Shown piece by piece: positions 1-6,917 of a DNA stretch of 24,602 nt. Each line of letters opens with the position of its first letter. Positions within the stretch are counted from its first letter, which is position 1. This DNA is from JAHEJX01 sp041605955. Lineage in GTDB: Bacteria > Actinomycetota > Acidimicrobiia > Spongiisociales > UBA5794. Location of the stretch: NCBI GenBank assembly GCA_041605955.1, contig JBFIXI010000064.1, positions 1 to 24,602 on the forward strand, read 5' to 3'. Below the pieces are notes generated by a model, which made no database searches, had not been told where the DNA came from, and saw only the letters and a program-made list of their open reading frames with translations. The position numbers and the translations under genes were made by a program.

Positions 1-43
1 ACCGGCTGACACCTGTGGGTTGTCTTTCGAATGACTCGCCGGC
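1..43. repeat. Left copy of an imperfect direct repeat flanking the IS110 transposase
   Basis: This segment aligns with 1262-1305 at 33 of 44 columns with one gap. Shared blocks are ACCGGCT, GGGTTGT and AATGAC. Both copies can fold a short stem between ACACC and GGTTGT. The window starts here, so the repeat may extend further left. It could be part of the element's ends or older target DNA. Confidence 0.55.
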
Positions 44-173
44 TGGCCTCGGGGACGGCACTCACCGGTCGGGCGGGAGACAACGACCGGGCCTGTTAGC
101 GCCAGGCTCAGCGGTCTCTGTGTCCACCCTCCCGGCAAGTGCGTGCCACCCCTTGTCCGTCTAGCGAGGAGGG
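44..173 (+). ncRNA. Structured left end of the IS110 element, candidate bridge RNA region
   Basis: IS110-group elements carry a bridge RNA in the long non-coding left end, before the transposase gene. Here about 130 bp upstream of the start codon holds a perfect 7-bp stem, CCGGTCG (65-71) with CGACCGG (84-90), around a 12-nt loop. It is followed directly by a 5-bp stem, GCCTG (91-95) with CAGGC (103-107). The short right side after the stop codon fits the IS110 rather than the IS1111 layout. The RNA itself is inferred; boundaries and guide loops are not determined. Confidence 0.3.
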
Positions 174-1230
174 ATGGCAGTGACCATCGTAGGAACCAAC
201 CCGGATGCGGTGATCGGCGGTGTCGACACCCACGCCGAGGTGCACGTCGCCGCCGTCGTGAACCATGTCGGCGGGGTGCTCGGTGTCGAGTCGTTCCCCA
301 CCACCATCAAAGGGATACCGTCAGTTGGTGTCGTGGCTGGCGTCCCATGGTGAGCTCACCCTGGTCGGGGTCGAGGGCACCGGCTCGCACGGTGTGGGTG
401 TCGCCCGGTATCTGGCGAGGGCCGGCATCGACGTCGTCGAGGTCGACCGGCCCAACCGCCAAACCTGCCACCGCAAAGGCAAGTCGGATCCGGTCGACGC
501 TGTCGCCGCAGCCCGGGCGGCCCTGTCGGGCACAGCGTCGGGGTTGCCGAAGACCCGGGACGGCAATGTCGAGGCGATCCGGGTGTTGATGATCGCTCGC
601 CGCTCCGCCATCGACACCCGCATCGAGACGTTGAACCAGCTCCGCCACGTGGTGTTCACCTCCACCCCGGAGATCCGGGCCAAGTTCACCGGGCTCACCG
701 CCATCGGGTTGACCAACACGACAGCAGCGTTGAAACCTCGCCACAGCGACTCTGATCAGGTGCGGCACATCACCCTGGTCACCATCCGCACCCTGGGGCG
801 ACGAGTCCAGTATCTCCGTGAGGAGACCAAGGCCATCAACCGGTTGTTGCGTTCGTTGATCAGGGCGACGGCGCCTGGTCTGCTCGAGGTCTACGGAGTC
901 GGTTTCACCACTGCAGCCAAGCTGCTGGTTGCGGTCGGGGACAACCCGCAACGGATCCGCACCGAAGCTGCCTTCGCCCACCTGTGCGGAGTCGCCCCCA
1001 TCCCGGCATCATCCGGCAAGACCATCCGGCACCGCCTGAACCGGGGCGGGAACCGGCAAGCCAACTCGGCGCTCTATCACATCGTGCTCACCCGCATGAA
1101 ACACCACCAAGAAACCCGCGACTACGTCGCCCGGCGACTCAAAGAAGGCAAGACCATGGGCGAGATCGCCCGCATCCTCAAACGCTACGTCGCCCGCGAG
1201 ATCTTCAAACACCTCCCCCGACCCGCCTGA
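174..1230 (+). pseudogene. IS110-family transposase, broken by a +1 frameshift
   Basis: DEDD-type transposase of the IS110 family, which recombines DNA under the guidance of a bridge RNA. The N-terminus starts at ATG 174, or more likely GTG 180, which lies 7 nt after GGAGG. It carries the first catalytic Asp in VIGGVDTH and runs to about FPTTIKG in one frame. The rest, from KGYRQL through the E in VGVEGTGSHG, the DPVDA segment and the C-terminal Transposase_20 domain with GVAPIPASSGK, is in the next frame. One extra base near 300-318 explains the break; removing it gives about 351 residues, a normal family length. The gene is probably inactive unless the base is a sequencing error. The family call is firm; the exact site of the extra base is not. 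Confidence 0.88.
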
Positions 1231-1261
1231 ACCGATCTCGGTCGGGGCCTGACCCAATCGA

Positions 1262-1305
1262 ACCGGCTCACACCCTGCGGGTTGTGCAACCAATGACCTG
1301 CCGAC
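1262..1305. repeat. Right copy of the IS110-flanking direct repeat
   Basis: Partner of the repeat at 1-43, lying 31 bp after the transposase stop in the same orientation. It holds a near-perfect hairpin, CACACCC then TGC then GGGTTGTG with one bulged T. A second small hairpin, ACCGA with TCGGT, sits between the stop codon and this repeat. Confidence 0.55.
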
Positions 1306-1474
1306 CCCGACCCGACTGACAGAACCCGGACGGCCACGGTGTGACCTCATACGAGCGTGCCCCCACCACCGGTGAGTGGCTCATCCCTGCCGTGTCCACC
1401 CAGCGCCACCCCGGAGACCACCGGCACCCCCCGGCCAACACACCGCGCCCACACCCCACCCCAACACAAACCCC

Positions 1475-1482
1475 CTTGACAC
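1475..1482 (+). promoter_or_regulatory. TTGACA box in the IS110 right end, candidate -35 of a circle-junction promoter
   Basis: CTTGACAC lies close to the presumed right end. The same 8-mer occurs just after the second IS110 transposase at the right window edge, followed there too by a GAG-type sequence about 8-10 nt later. In IS110 elements a -35 box in the right end can pair with a -10 box in the left end after circularisation. That role is inferred here. Confidence 0.4.
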
Positions 1483-1591
1483 CCATACGAGCTTCAATTC
1501 GCTGCGTCCGAGACTGGCCGTAGCCGGCGCGCTCGACGAGCCGACCACCGGCGAAGCCAAGCGCCAACTTTCGCGGCTAGTGCGGGCATGG

Positions 1592-3688
1592 CTACTCGGC
1601 GAGAATCGCCAGAGCATCGAGGGCCACGACCCCTGAACCGACCGGCAGAACACGGATCGGATTCACATCCAACTCCCGCAGCGTCTCACCCAGGCCGGCG
1701 GCCAGGCGCGAGAGGAGAGAAACGGCGTCGGCTAGGGCGACCAGATCCAGAGGCTCCGCTCCGCGGTATCCGGCTAGCAGTGGGTAGCCCCGCAGCGATT
1801 CGATCATCTCCCGCGCCTCGTCAGGGCCGACCGGCGCGAGGGCGAACGCCACGTCGCCGAGCAGCTCTACGTTGACCCCGCCCAAGCCCACCATGAGAAC
1901 ATGACCGAAAGGCGGCTGCCATTTCGTTCCGATAACGGCATCGAGCCCCGGAGAAATCATCTCTTCGACCAGCACCCCTTGGAGAGCAGCGTCCGGCGCA
2001 TAGTTGGCAACTGCTGCGACGATCTCGCCGTACGTGGCTGATGCAGCGTTGGCGGTCACACCAATGCGCACTCCCCCTGCTTCCGTCTTGTGGTCGACTC
2101 CTGCGGCCTGAATCTTCATCACTACCGGGCCGCCAATGGTGTCGGCGGCCGCCGTGGCTTCTTCGGGCGAGTTGGTTACGGTGCCCCGGGGCACCGGGAT
2201 TCCGATGCCGGCGAGGAGAGCCTTGGCGGCCGCCTCAGCCATCGCCCCACTGCCTGCGTCGATTCGGGGTTCTATCGGCGCCACCTCCTCAGGGGACTTC
2301 CACGAGTTCCACTCGACGAGGCTGGCAATGACCTGGGTGGCTTGGCGCAGGGTCTCGTATATCGGCACCCCGGCTCCAGTCAGGCGGCTGCGCTGCTCTG
2401 CCGTTGCCAGGGGCGATACGACGAAGATGGGCGATCCGGAGCCTGATGCCTCGACGACCGGCTCGACCCACCCGTCCCCAGCGCTCCACCCGAGTCCAGC
2501 GAACAGGACTACTGCATCAGCGGTGTCGGCGGCCGCCAGCTCGCGCATGACAGTGCGCAGTCCGGTCGGATTGGTGACGAACTGTCCGGTGAAGTCGACC
2601 GGATTGGCCACCGCAGCGAACGGGGGCAGCACGTCCTTGAGGTGCCCGATGACTTCATCGCTGAATGGCAGCACCTGCAAGCCGTGGGCCTCGGCGGCAT
2701 CGCACAGCTGCACTCCCGCTCCCCCGGACATCGATGCAATTGCCAACCGGTTCCCGTTCGGCAAAGACTCGAGGATATCGAACGCCTGCAACAGGTCGAG
2801 CATGTGCTGCTCGTCGACGGCGCGGGCCACCCCGCCGCGCCGAAAAGCCGCCTCGTAGGCCTCGTCACTGCCCGTGAGCGCCCCGGTGTGCGATGCAGCC
2901 GCAGTGGCACCCGCATCCGAAGCGCCCACTTTGACGAACACAATCGGATTGCCCGCACTGCGGGCCGCCAGCGCCACCTCCATAAAAGCGTCACCGTCGC
3001 GGATCCCTTCGATGTAGCCACCGATGGTGTGGATATCGGGGTGATCGACCATTGCGGCGACGAGTTCGGGAACGCCGAGCTGCGCCTCGTTGCCCGCGCT
3101 GATGTACGAGTGAATGTGCAGCCCTTCGTGTCGCGCAACCCCGTACAGAACGGTTCCAAAGGCACCGCTCTGGGAGACGATGCCGATCCGACCCGGCGGC
3201 GCCAGCGGGCCTTGGCGCAGCGCCGCAGTGAACGTCAGCGCCATCTTCGTCGGCGAGTGGATGATCCCCACCGAGTTGGGCCCGATCATCTGGATGCCGT
3301 GAGCCTCGGCGATCTCGACGAGCTGCTCTTGGAGGGCAGCCCCGCCGTCGTTTACCTCGGCAAACCCGGCCGTGATCACCAGCGCCCCGCGGATTCCGAG
3401 CCGGCTCGCCTCCTCGAGAACGGCGGGCACGAGCGGAGCCGCCACCATGATGGCGACGATGTCCGGAACCTCGGGAAGTGCCGACAGCGATGGATAGGCG
3501 GTGCGTCCCCGCACCTCAGTGAGGCGCGGATTCACCGGATAGATCCTGCCCTCGTAGCCGAACTTCACGAGATAGTCGACGGGCAGATAGCCGATCTTGT
3601 CCGGATCACCCGAGGCCCCGACGACAGCGATCGACTCGGCATCGAGCATCCGGCGGACGGCAGCTGCGCCCTCGGCCAATGTGGTCAT
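1592..3688 (-). CDS. NDP-forming acyl-CoA synthetase (ADP-forming acetate-CoA ligase type), fused subunits
   Basis: The protein interconverts an acyl-CoA plus ADP and phosphate with the free acid, CoA and ATP, in the cytoplasm. The 698 residues carry the full fused architecture: a CoA-binding domain with VVGASGDP (22-29), a succinyl-CoA-ligase-like domain with VSQSGAFG (171-178), the phospho-acceptor His267 in SHTGALTGSD, and a C-terminal ATP-grasp domain from about 475 with MKIQ..DHKTEAGGV (524-540). The length is normal. ATG 3686-3688 overlaps the TGA of the upstream acyl-CoA dehydrogenase by four bases, so the two are translationally coupled. As the last gene of the CoA operon it may either activate an acid substrate or recover ATP from the acyl-CoA product; the sequence does not decide. 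A protein acetyltransferase (Pat) fusion is excluded because no GNAT domain is present. Confidence 0.9.
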   Translation of the reverse strand: MTTLAEGAAAVRRMLDAESIAVVGASGDPDKIGYLPVDYLVKFGYEGRIYPVNPRLTEVRGRTAYPSLSALPEVPDIVAIMVAAPLVPAVLEEASRLGIRGALVITAGFAEVNDGGAALQEQLVEIAEAHGIQMIGPNSVGIIHSPTKMALTFTAALRQGPLAPPGRIGIVSQSGAFGTVLYGVARHEGLHIHSYISAGNEAQLGVPELVAAMVDHPDIHTIGGYIEGIRDGDAFMEVALAARSAGNPIVFVKVGASDAGATAAASHTGALTGSDEAYEAAFRRGGVARAVDEQHMLDLLQAFDILESLPNGNRLAIASMSGGAGVQLCDAAEAHGLQVLPFSDEVIGHLKDVLPPFAAVANPVDFTGQFVTNPTGLRTVMRELAAADTADAVVLFAGLGWSAGDGWVEPVVEASGSGSPIFVVSPLATAEQRSRLTGAGVPIYETLRQATQVIASLVEWNSWKSPEEVAPIEPRIDAGSGAMAEAAAKALLAGIGIPVPRGTVTNSPEEATAAADTIGGPVVMKIQAAGVDHKTEAGGVRIGVTANAASATYGEIVAAVANYAPDAALQGVLVEEMISPGLDAVIGTKWQPPFGHVLMVGLGGVNVELLGDVAFALAPVGPDEAREMIESLRGYPLLAGYRGAEPLDLVALADAVSLLSRLAAGLGETLRELDVNPIRVLPVGSGVVALDALAILAE

Positions 3689-4833
3689 CGCGACCCGGCC
3701 AGGAGATGCCGGGCGATGATCAGCTGCTGGATTTCGCTGGTGCCGTCGACGATCTCCTGCATCTTGGCATCGCGGAAGAGGCGTTCGACGTGGTACTCCT
3801 CGGAGAGCCCGTATGCGCCATGCACCTGGATTGCGTCATGGGCCGCACTCATCGCCACCCGGCTGGCATGAAGCTTGGCGAGCGAGGGCCAGTAGGAGCC
3901 GGCGTCGGGATCGCGGTCGAGGGCGTTTGCGGCCCGCCAAACTGCGAGACGGGCCGTCTCGACGCCCAGGGCCATCTCCACCAACATCCGTTGTACCAGC
4001 TGGTGCCGGCCGATCTCCTGACCAAAGGTCTTGCGCTGTTGGGCATAGGCGGTTGACAGCTCGAGACTGCCCTGGGCGATCCCCACCGAGCGGGCGGCAA
4101 CGTGCACCCGGCCGGCATTAACTGCGCCCAGTAGGACCGGCCATCCTCGACCTACCTCGCCGAGCACCTGATCGGCGGGCACACGGACCTCGTTGAAGAA
4201 GATCTCCCCGGTGTCCGAGATCCGATTCGACATCTTGTGCTTGATCGGCCGCGCCTCCAGCCCAGGCGTGTCCCGGTCGACGAGGAAGGCGGTGATGCCC
4301 TGGTGCCGCAGGGCGGGATCGATGGTGGCGAACACGAGCATCCATCGGCAGATCGTGGCGTTCGACACCCAGGTCTTCTGGCCCGAGAGCACAAAGGCGT
4401 CTCCCTCGGCCTTGGCGGTGGTGCGCATTGCGGCAGCATCACTGCCGGCGTCCGGCTCGGTGATGGCCACCGCAGCCGTGCACTCGCCGCTGGCGAGAGG
4501 TCGCAGATAGCGCTGCTTCTGCTCTTCGGTGCCCCACCGCATCAAGCCCTGGCCTGCCAGGGAGCTCGGATAGCCGATGACGGCGGCCAGCGATGTGCAA
4601 AACCGAGCCACTTCTTCGATAGAGATCGCCCATGTCACGTAATCGAGCCCTGATCCGCCGTACTCCTCGGGAACGACTCCGCCGACGAGGCCGAGGGCGA
4701 TGGCCTTCTCGACGAGATCCGTCGGCAACCCTCCCGCCCGGTTGTAGTCGACGACGCGTGGCGCCACTTCCTCATCGACGAAGCGGCGCACCACATTGCG
4801 GATCTCGATCTGGGTATCGCTGAGCTCGAACAA
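3685..4833 (-). CDS. Acyl-CoA dehydrogenase
   Basis: FAD-dependent enzyme that introduces the alpha-beta double bond into an acyl-CoA and passes electrons to electron-transfer flavoprotein. The family features are clear: an N-terminal helical domain, the flavin and substrate motif VAITEPDAGSDAAAM, the middle-domain segment GQKTWVSNA, and a C-terminal domain with QRKTFGQEIGRHQLVQ and the FRDAKMQEIVDGTSEIQ block typical of short/branched-chain acyl-CoA dehydrogenases. The open frame extends to 4887, but its first 18 residues are Arg-rich, lie inside the thiolase gene and look like a shadow. TTG 4833, giving FELSDTQ at the start, fits the family length (382 residues) and leaves 5 bp after the thiolase stop. 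No strong Shine-Dalgarno is seen, so the start is uncertain. Its stop overlaps the next gene as ATGA. Confidence 0.9.
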   Translation of the reverse strand: MFELSDTQIEIRNVVRRFVDEEVAPRVVDYNRAGGLPTDLVEKAIALGLVGGVVPEEYGGSGLDYVTWAISIEEVARFCTSLAAVIGYPSSLAGQGLMRWGTEEQKQRYLRPLASGECTAAVAITEPDAGSDAAAMRTTAKAEGDAFVLSGQKTWVSNATICRWMLVFATIDPALRHQGITAFLVDRDTPGLEARPIKHKMSNRISDTGEIFFNEVRVPADQVLGEVGRGWPVLLGAVNAGRVHVAARSVGIAQGSLELSTAYAQQRKTFGQEIGRHQLVQRMLVEMALGVETARLAVWRAANALDRDPDAGSYWPSLAKLHASRVAMSAAHDAIQVHGAYGLSEEYHVERLFRDAKMQEIVDGTSEIQQLIIARHLLAGSR

Positions 4834-4838
4834 CGTGC

Positions 4839-6038
4839 TCAGGCCCGCTCGAGAACGACTGCGGCGCCGTGTCCTCCGTTGCCGCAAATCGTTGCCAGCG
4901 CATATCGACCGCCATCGAAGGCCAGCGCTTCAGCGGCGTACTGGGCGACGCGGGCTCCAGACGCCCCAACCGGATGCCCCAAGGCGATGGCCCCGCCGTA
5001 GGGGTTGACCACGGTCGGGTCGATGCCGAGCTGTCGACAAGCGGCGAGCACCATCACGGCAAACGCTTCGTTGATCTCGATGTGATCCATATCGGCGACC
5101 GTAAGCCCGGCCTTGGCGAGGGCCGCCTGCGTCGCCGGCACCACCGCAAGCCCGTAGTCCTCGGGGCCGACGGCCGCCACTGCCCACGATCGCACTCGGG
5201 CCAACGGCTCGAATCCTGCGGCGGTCGCCGCGTCGCCGGACATCACGACCAGGGCGGCCGCCCCATCGGTCACTCCCGATGCATTGCCCGCGGTAATCGC
5301 CCCATCTCGCGAGAACGCAGCGCGCAGCTTGCTCAAACCCTCAGGCGTCGTATCGGGACGGGGATGCTCGTCCGCATCGACAACTGAGATTCGCCCTCGC
5401 CGGTCGGTCACTTCGAGCGGGGCGATGACCCGGGCCGCGAAGCCAGAATCCACTCCTCGCAAGGCGCCCTGCTGGCTCTGGAGGGCAAACGCATCCTGTT
5501 CGGCGCGGTCGATGCCGAAACGGTCTCCCCACGCCTCGGCCAGCTCCCCCATCAGTTTGCCGGTGAGCGGATCGCTGAAGCCGTCCTTGGAGAGTCCGTC
5601 GACGGCTACCGAGTCACCGGCTTTGGTGCCCCAGCGCATGCCCGTGAGGTAATAGGGGATGCTGCTCATGTGCTCGCTGCCGGCCACCATCACGGTGTCA
5701 CCCTCACCGAGGCGGATCGCCTGCCCGGCCAGAATCAGCGCTTTCATGGAGGACAGACAAGCTTGCTGGACCGTGTGGGCCGGCACCGAAGTGGGTAGGC
5801 CGCCGCCGATAGCCATCAGCCGGCCCGGATTGGGACCGTTAGCCGCCTGGCGAGCATGGCCGACGATCGCCTCGTCGAAGGAGTCAGGCGGCCGACCGGA
5901 GCGCTCTATGGCGGCGGCGATAGCGGCACCGCCGATCCCGATCGCATCGCTGTCGACGAGGGCTCCGCCGAACTTGCCGATAGGCGTGCGGGCCGTGGCC
6001 ACGATGACCACGTCGCGCCCGGTGTCCATGCCGCTCAC
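4839..6038 (-). CDS. Acetyl-CoA acyltransferase (thiolase)
   Basis: Thiolase that cleaves a 3-ketoacyl-CoA with CoA, or condenses acyl-CoAs. All catalytic elements are present (numbered from TTG 6041): nucleophile Cys95 in VQQACLSSMKAL, NEAFA (324-328), His356 in GGAIALGHPVGASGAR, and the second Cys386 in ICGNGGHGAAVV. The last motif has Asn where CxGGGxG is usual. Total length of about 400 residues is normal. Three starts are possible: TTG 6041 is too close to the Shine-Dalgarno GGAGG at about 6044-6048, ATG 6029 is far from it, and GTG 6038 has about 5 nt spacing and is preferred. It lies 18 bp after the 3-hydroxyacyl-CoA dehydrogenase gene and just before the acyl-CoA dehydrogenase, consistent with one operon. 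Confidence 0.9.
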   Translation of the reverse strand: MSGMDTGRDVVIVATARTPIGKFGGALVDSDAIGIGGAAIAAAIERSGRPPDSFDEAIVGHARQAANGPNPGRLMAIGGGLPTSVPAHTVQQACLSSMKALILAGQAIRLGEGDTVMVAGSEHMSSIPYYLTGMRWGTKAGDSVAVDGLSKDGFSDPLTGKLMGELAEAWGDRFGIDRAEQDAFALQSQQGALRGVDSGFAARVIAPLEVTDRRGRISVVDADEHPRPDTTPEGLSKLRAAFSRDGAITAGNASGVTDGAAALVVMSGDAATAAGFEPLARVRSWAVAAVGPEDYGLAVVPATQAALAKAGLTVADMDHIEINEAFAVMVLAACRQLGIDPTVVNPYGGAIALGHPVGASGARVAQYAAEALAFDGGRYALATICGNGGHGAAVVLERA

Positions 6039-6056
6039 CAATCCCTCCTCAGGGTG

Positions 6057-6917
6057 CTATCCATCTTCTTGGTACTCGTAGAAGCCCCGGCCGCTCTTCC
6101 GACCCAAATGGCCCTCTGCTACCAGCCGCCGCACGTACTCATCCGGCCGGTAGGCCTCATTGCCGAGCAGATCGGCCAAGCTGTCAGAGTTGTTCACGTG
6201 GATGTCGAGGCCGACTAGATCGCTCAGTTCCATGGGACCCATGGGCCATCCCGAGCCCAGCTTCATCGCGGTGTCGATGTCCTCGGCGGAAGCGACGCCT
6301 TGGGCGAGCAATCGGATCGCTTCGTTCCGCACCAGCAGCTGCAGCCGGCTGACGATGCCGCCCGGCGCCTCATTGGCAATGACCGGCGTCTTACCGACCT
6401 CAGCCGCTAGCGCTTCTACCCGAGACACGGTCTCGGTGGAGGTCGCTCGTCCCGGCAGGATCTCGACGAGTCTCATCCTTTGGGCCGGGTTGAAGAAGTG
6501 CAGCCCGGCGAAGCGCTCCGCATGTTCCATGACCTCAGCAATCTCGCTGGGCGACAACGTCGATGTGTTGGAAAGCAGCAAGGTAGGCGGGGGGCAGATC
6601 TGATCCAGCTGCGCGAACACGGCGCGTTTGACCGATAGCGTCTCGGCGACGGCCTCGACCACCACGGCGACACCTGCGAAAGCTGCCAGATCGTCTACTA
6701 GTGAGATCCGGGACAGGACCGCAGCGCGGTCGTTGTCCTCCACCTTGCCGCGCGCGACCCCGTCGTCGAGATCGCTGGCGACACGGGCCAGCCCCTGCTG
6801 CGCCGCCCGACCGTCGATGTCATACAGCAGAACCTCGTACTCGGCACTTGCCAACACCTGGGCGATGCCTGCGCCCATCAACCCGGCGCCGCACACTCCT
6901 GCGGATCGATCCGTCAT
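6057..6917 (-). CDS. 3-hydroxyacyl-CoA (3-hydroxybutyryl-CoA) dehydrogenase
   Basis: NAD(P)-dependent oxidation of a 3-hydroxyacyl-CoA to the 3-keto form. At 286 residues it is the stand-alone FadB2/Hbd type, without a fused hydratase. The Rossmann motif GAGLMGAG is at 10-17, the Ser of SNTSTLS at about 119, the catalytic His140 in GLHFFNP, and the C-terminal dimer domain starts near 190 and includes LGRKSGRGFYEY. An oddity is APGGIVSRLQ at 184-193, where the family has PGFVVNR: the conserved Asn is Ser190. ATG 6915-6917 overlaps the TGA of the aldehyde dehydrogenase gene by four bases. It is expected to work between an enoyl-CoA hydratase, which is not found in this window, and the thiolase just downstream. 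Confidence 0.88.
   Translation of the reverse strand: MTDRSAGVCGAGLMGAGIAQVLASAEYEVLLYDIDGRAAQQGLARVASDLDDGVARGKVEDNDRAAVLSRISLVDDLAAFAGVAVVVEAVAETLSVKRAVFAQLDQICPPPTLLLSNTSTLSPSEIAEVMEHAERFAGLHFFNPAQRMRLVEILPGRATSTETVSRVEALAAEVGKTPVIANEAPGGIVSRLQLLVRNEAIRLLAQGVASAEDIDTAMKLGSGWPMGPMELSDLVGLDIHVNNSDSLADLLGNEAYRPDEYVRRLVAEGHLGRKSGRGFYEYQEDG

Larger units (their letters stand above)
1231..1591. other. Right end of the IS110 element plus flanking DNA, no gene seen
   Basis: No convincing coding sequence lies here. The stretch from about 1395 to 1490 is strikingly C-rich and G-poor on the plus strand and ends in CCCCCTTGACACCC. By comparison with the other IS110 end in the window, the element probably ends near 1489-1493 (GAGCT). 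The remaining 100 bp up to the stop codon of the acyl-CoA synthetase shows no terminator with a T-run. Confidence 0.5.

Noticed and set aside
174..330. Programmed ribosomal frameshift in the IS110 transposase
   Set aside because: The change needed is +1, there is no classic slippery heptamer or downstream pseudoknot that I can see, and IS110 transposases are normally made from one frame.
2642..3871. Long plus-strand open frame of 409 codons
   Set aside because: It lies antisense to the acyl-CoA synthetase and the end of the acyl-CoA dehydrogenase, both with full family motifs. Its peptide has no recognisable domain, and long antisense frames are common in high-GC DNA.
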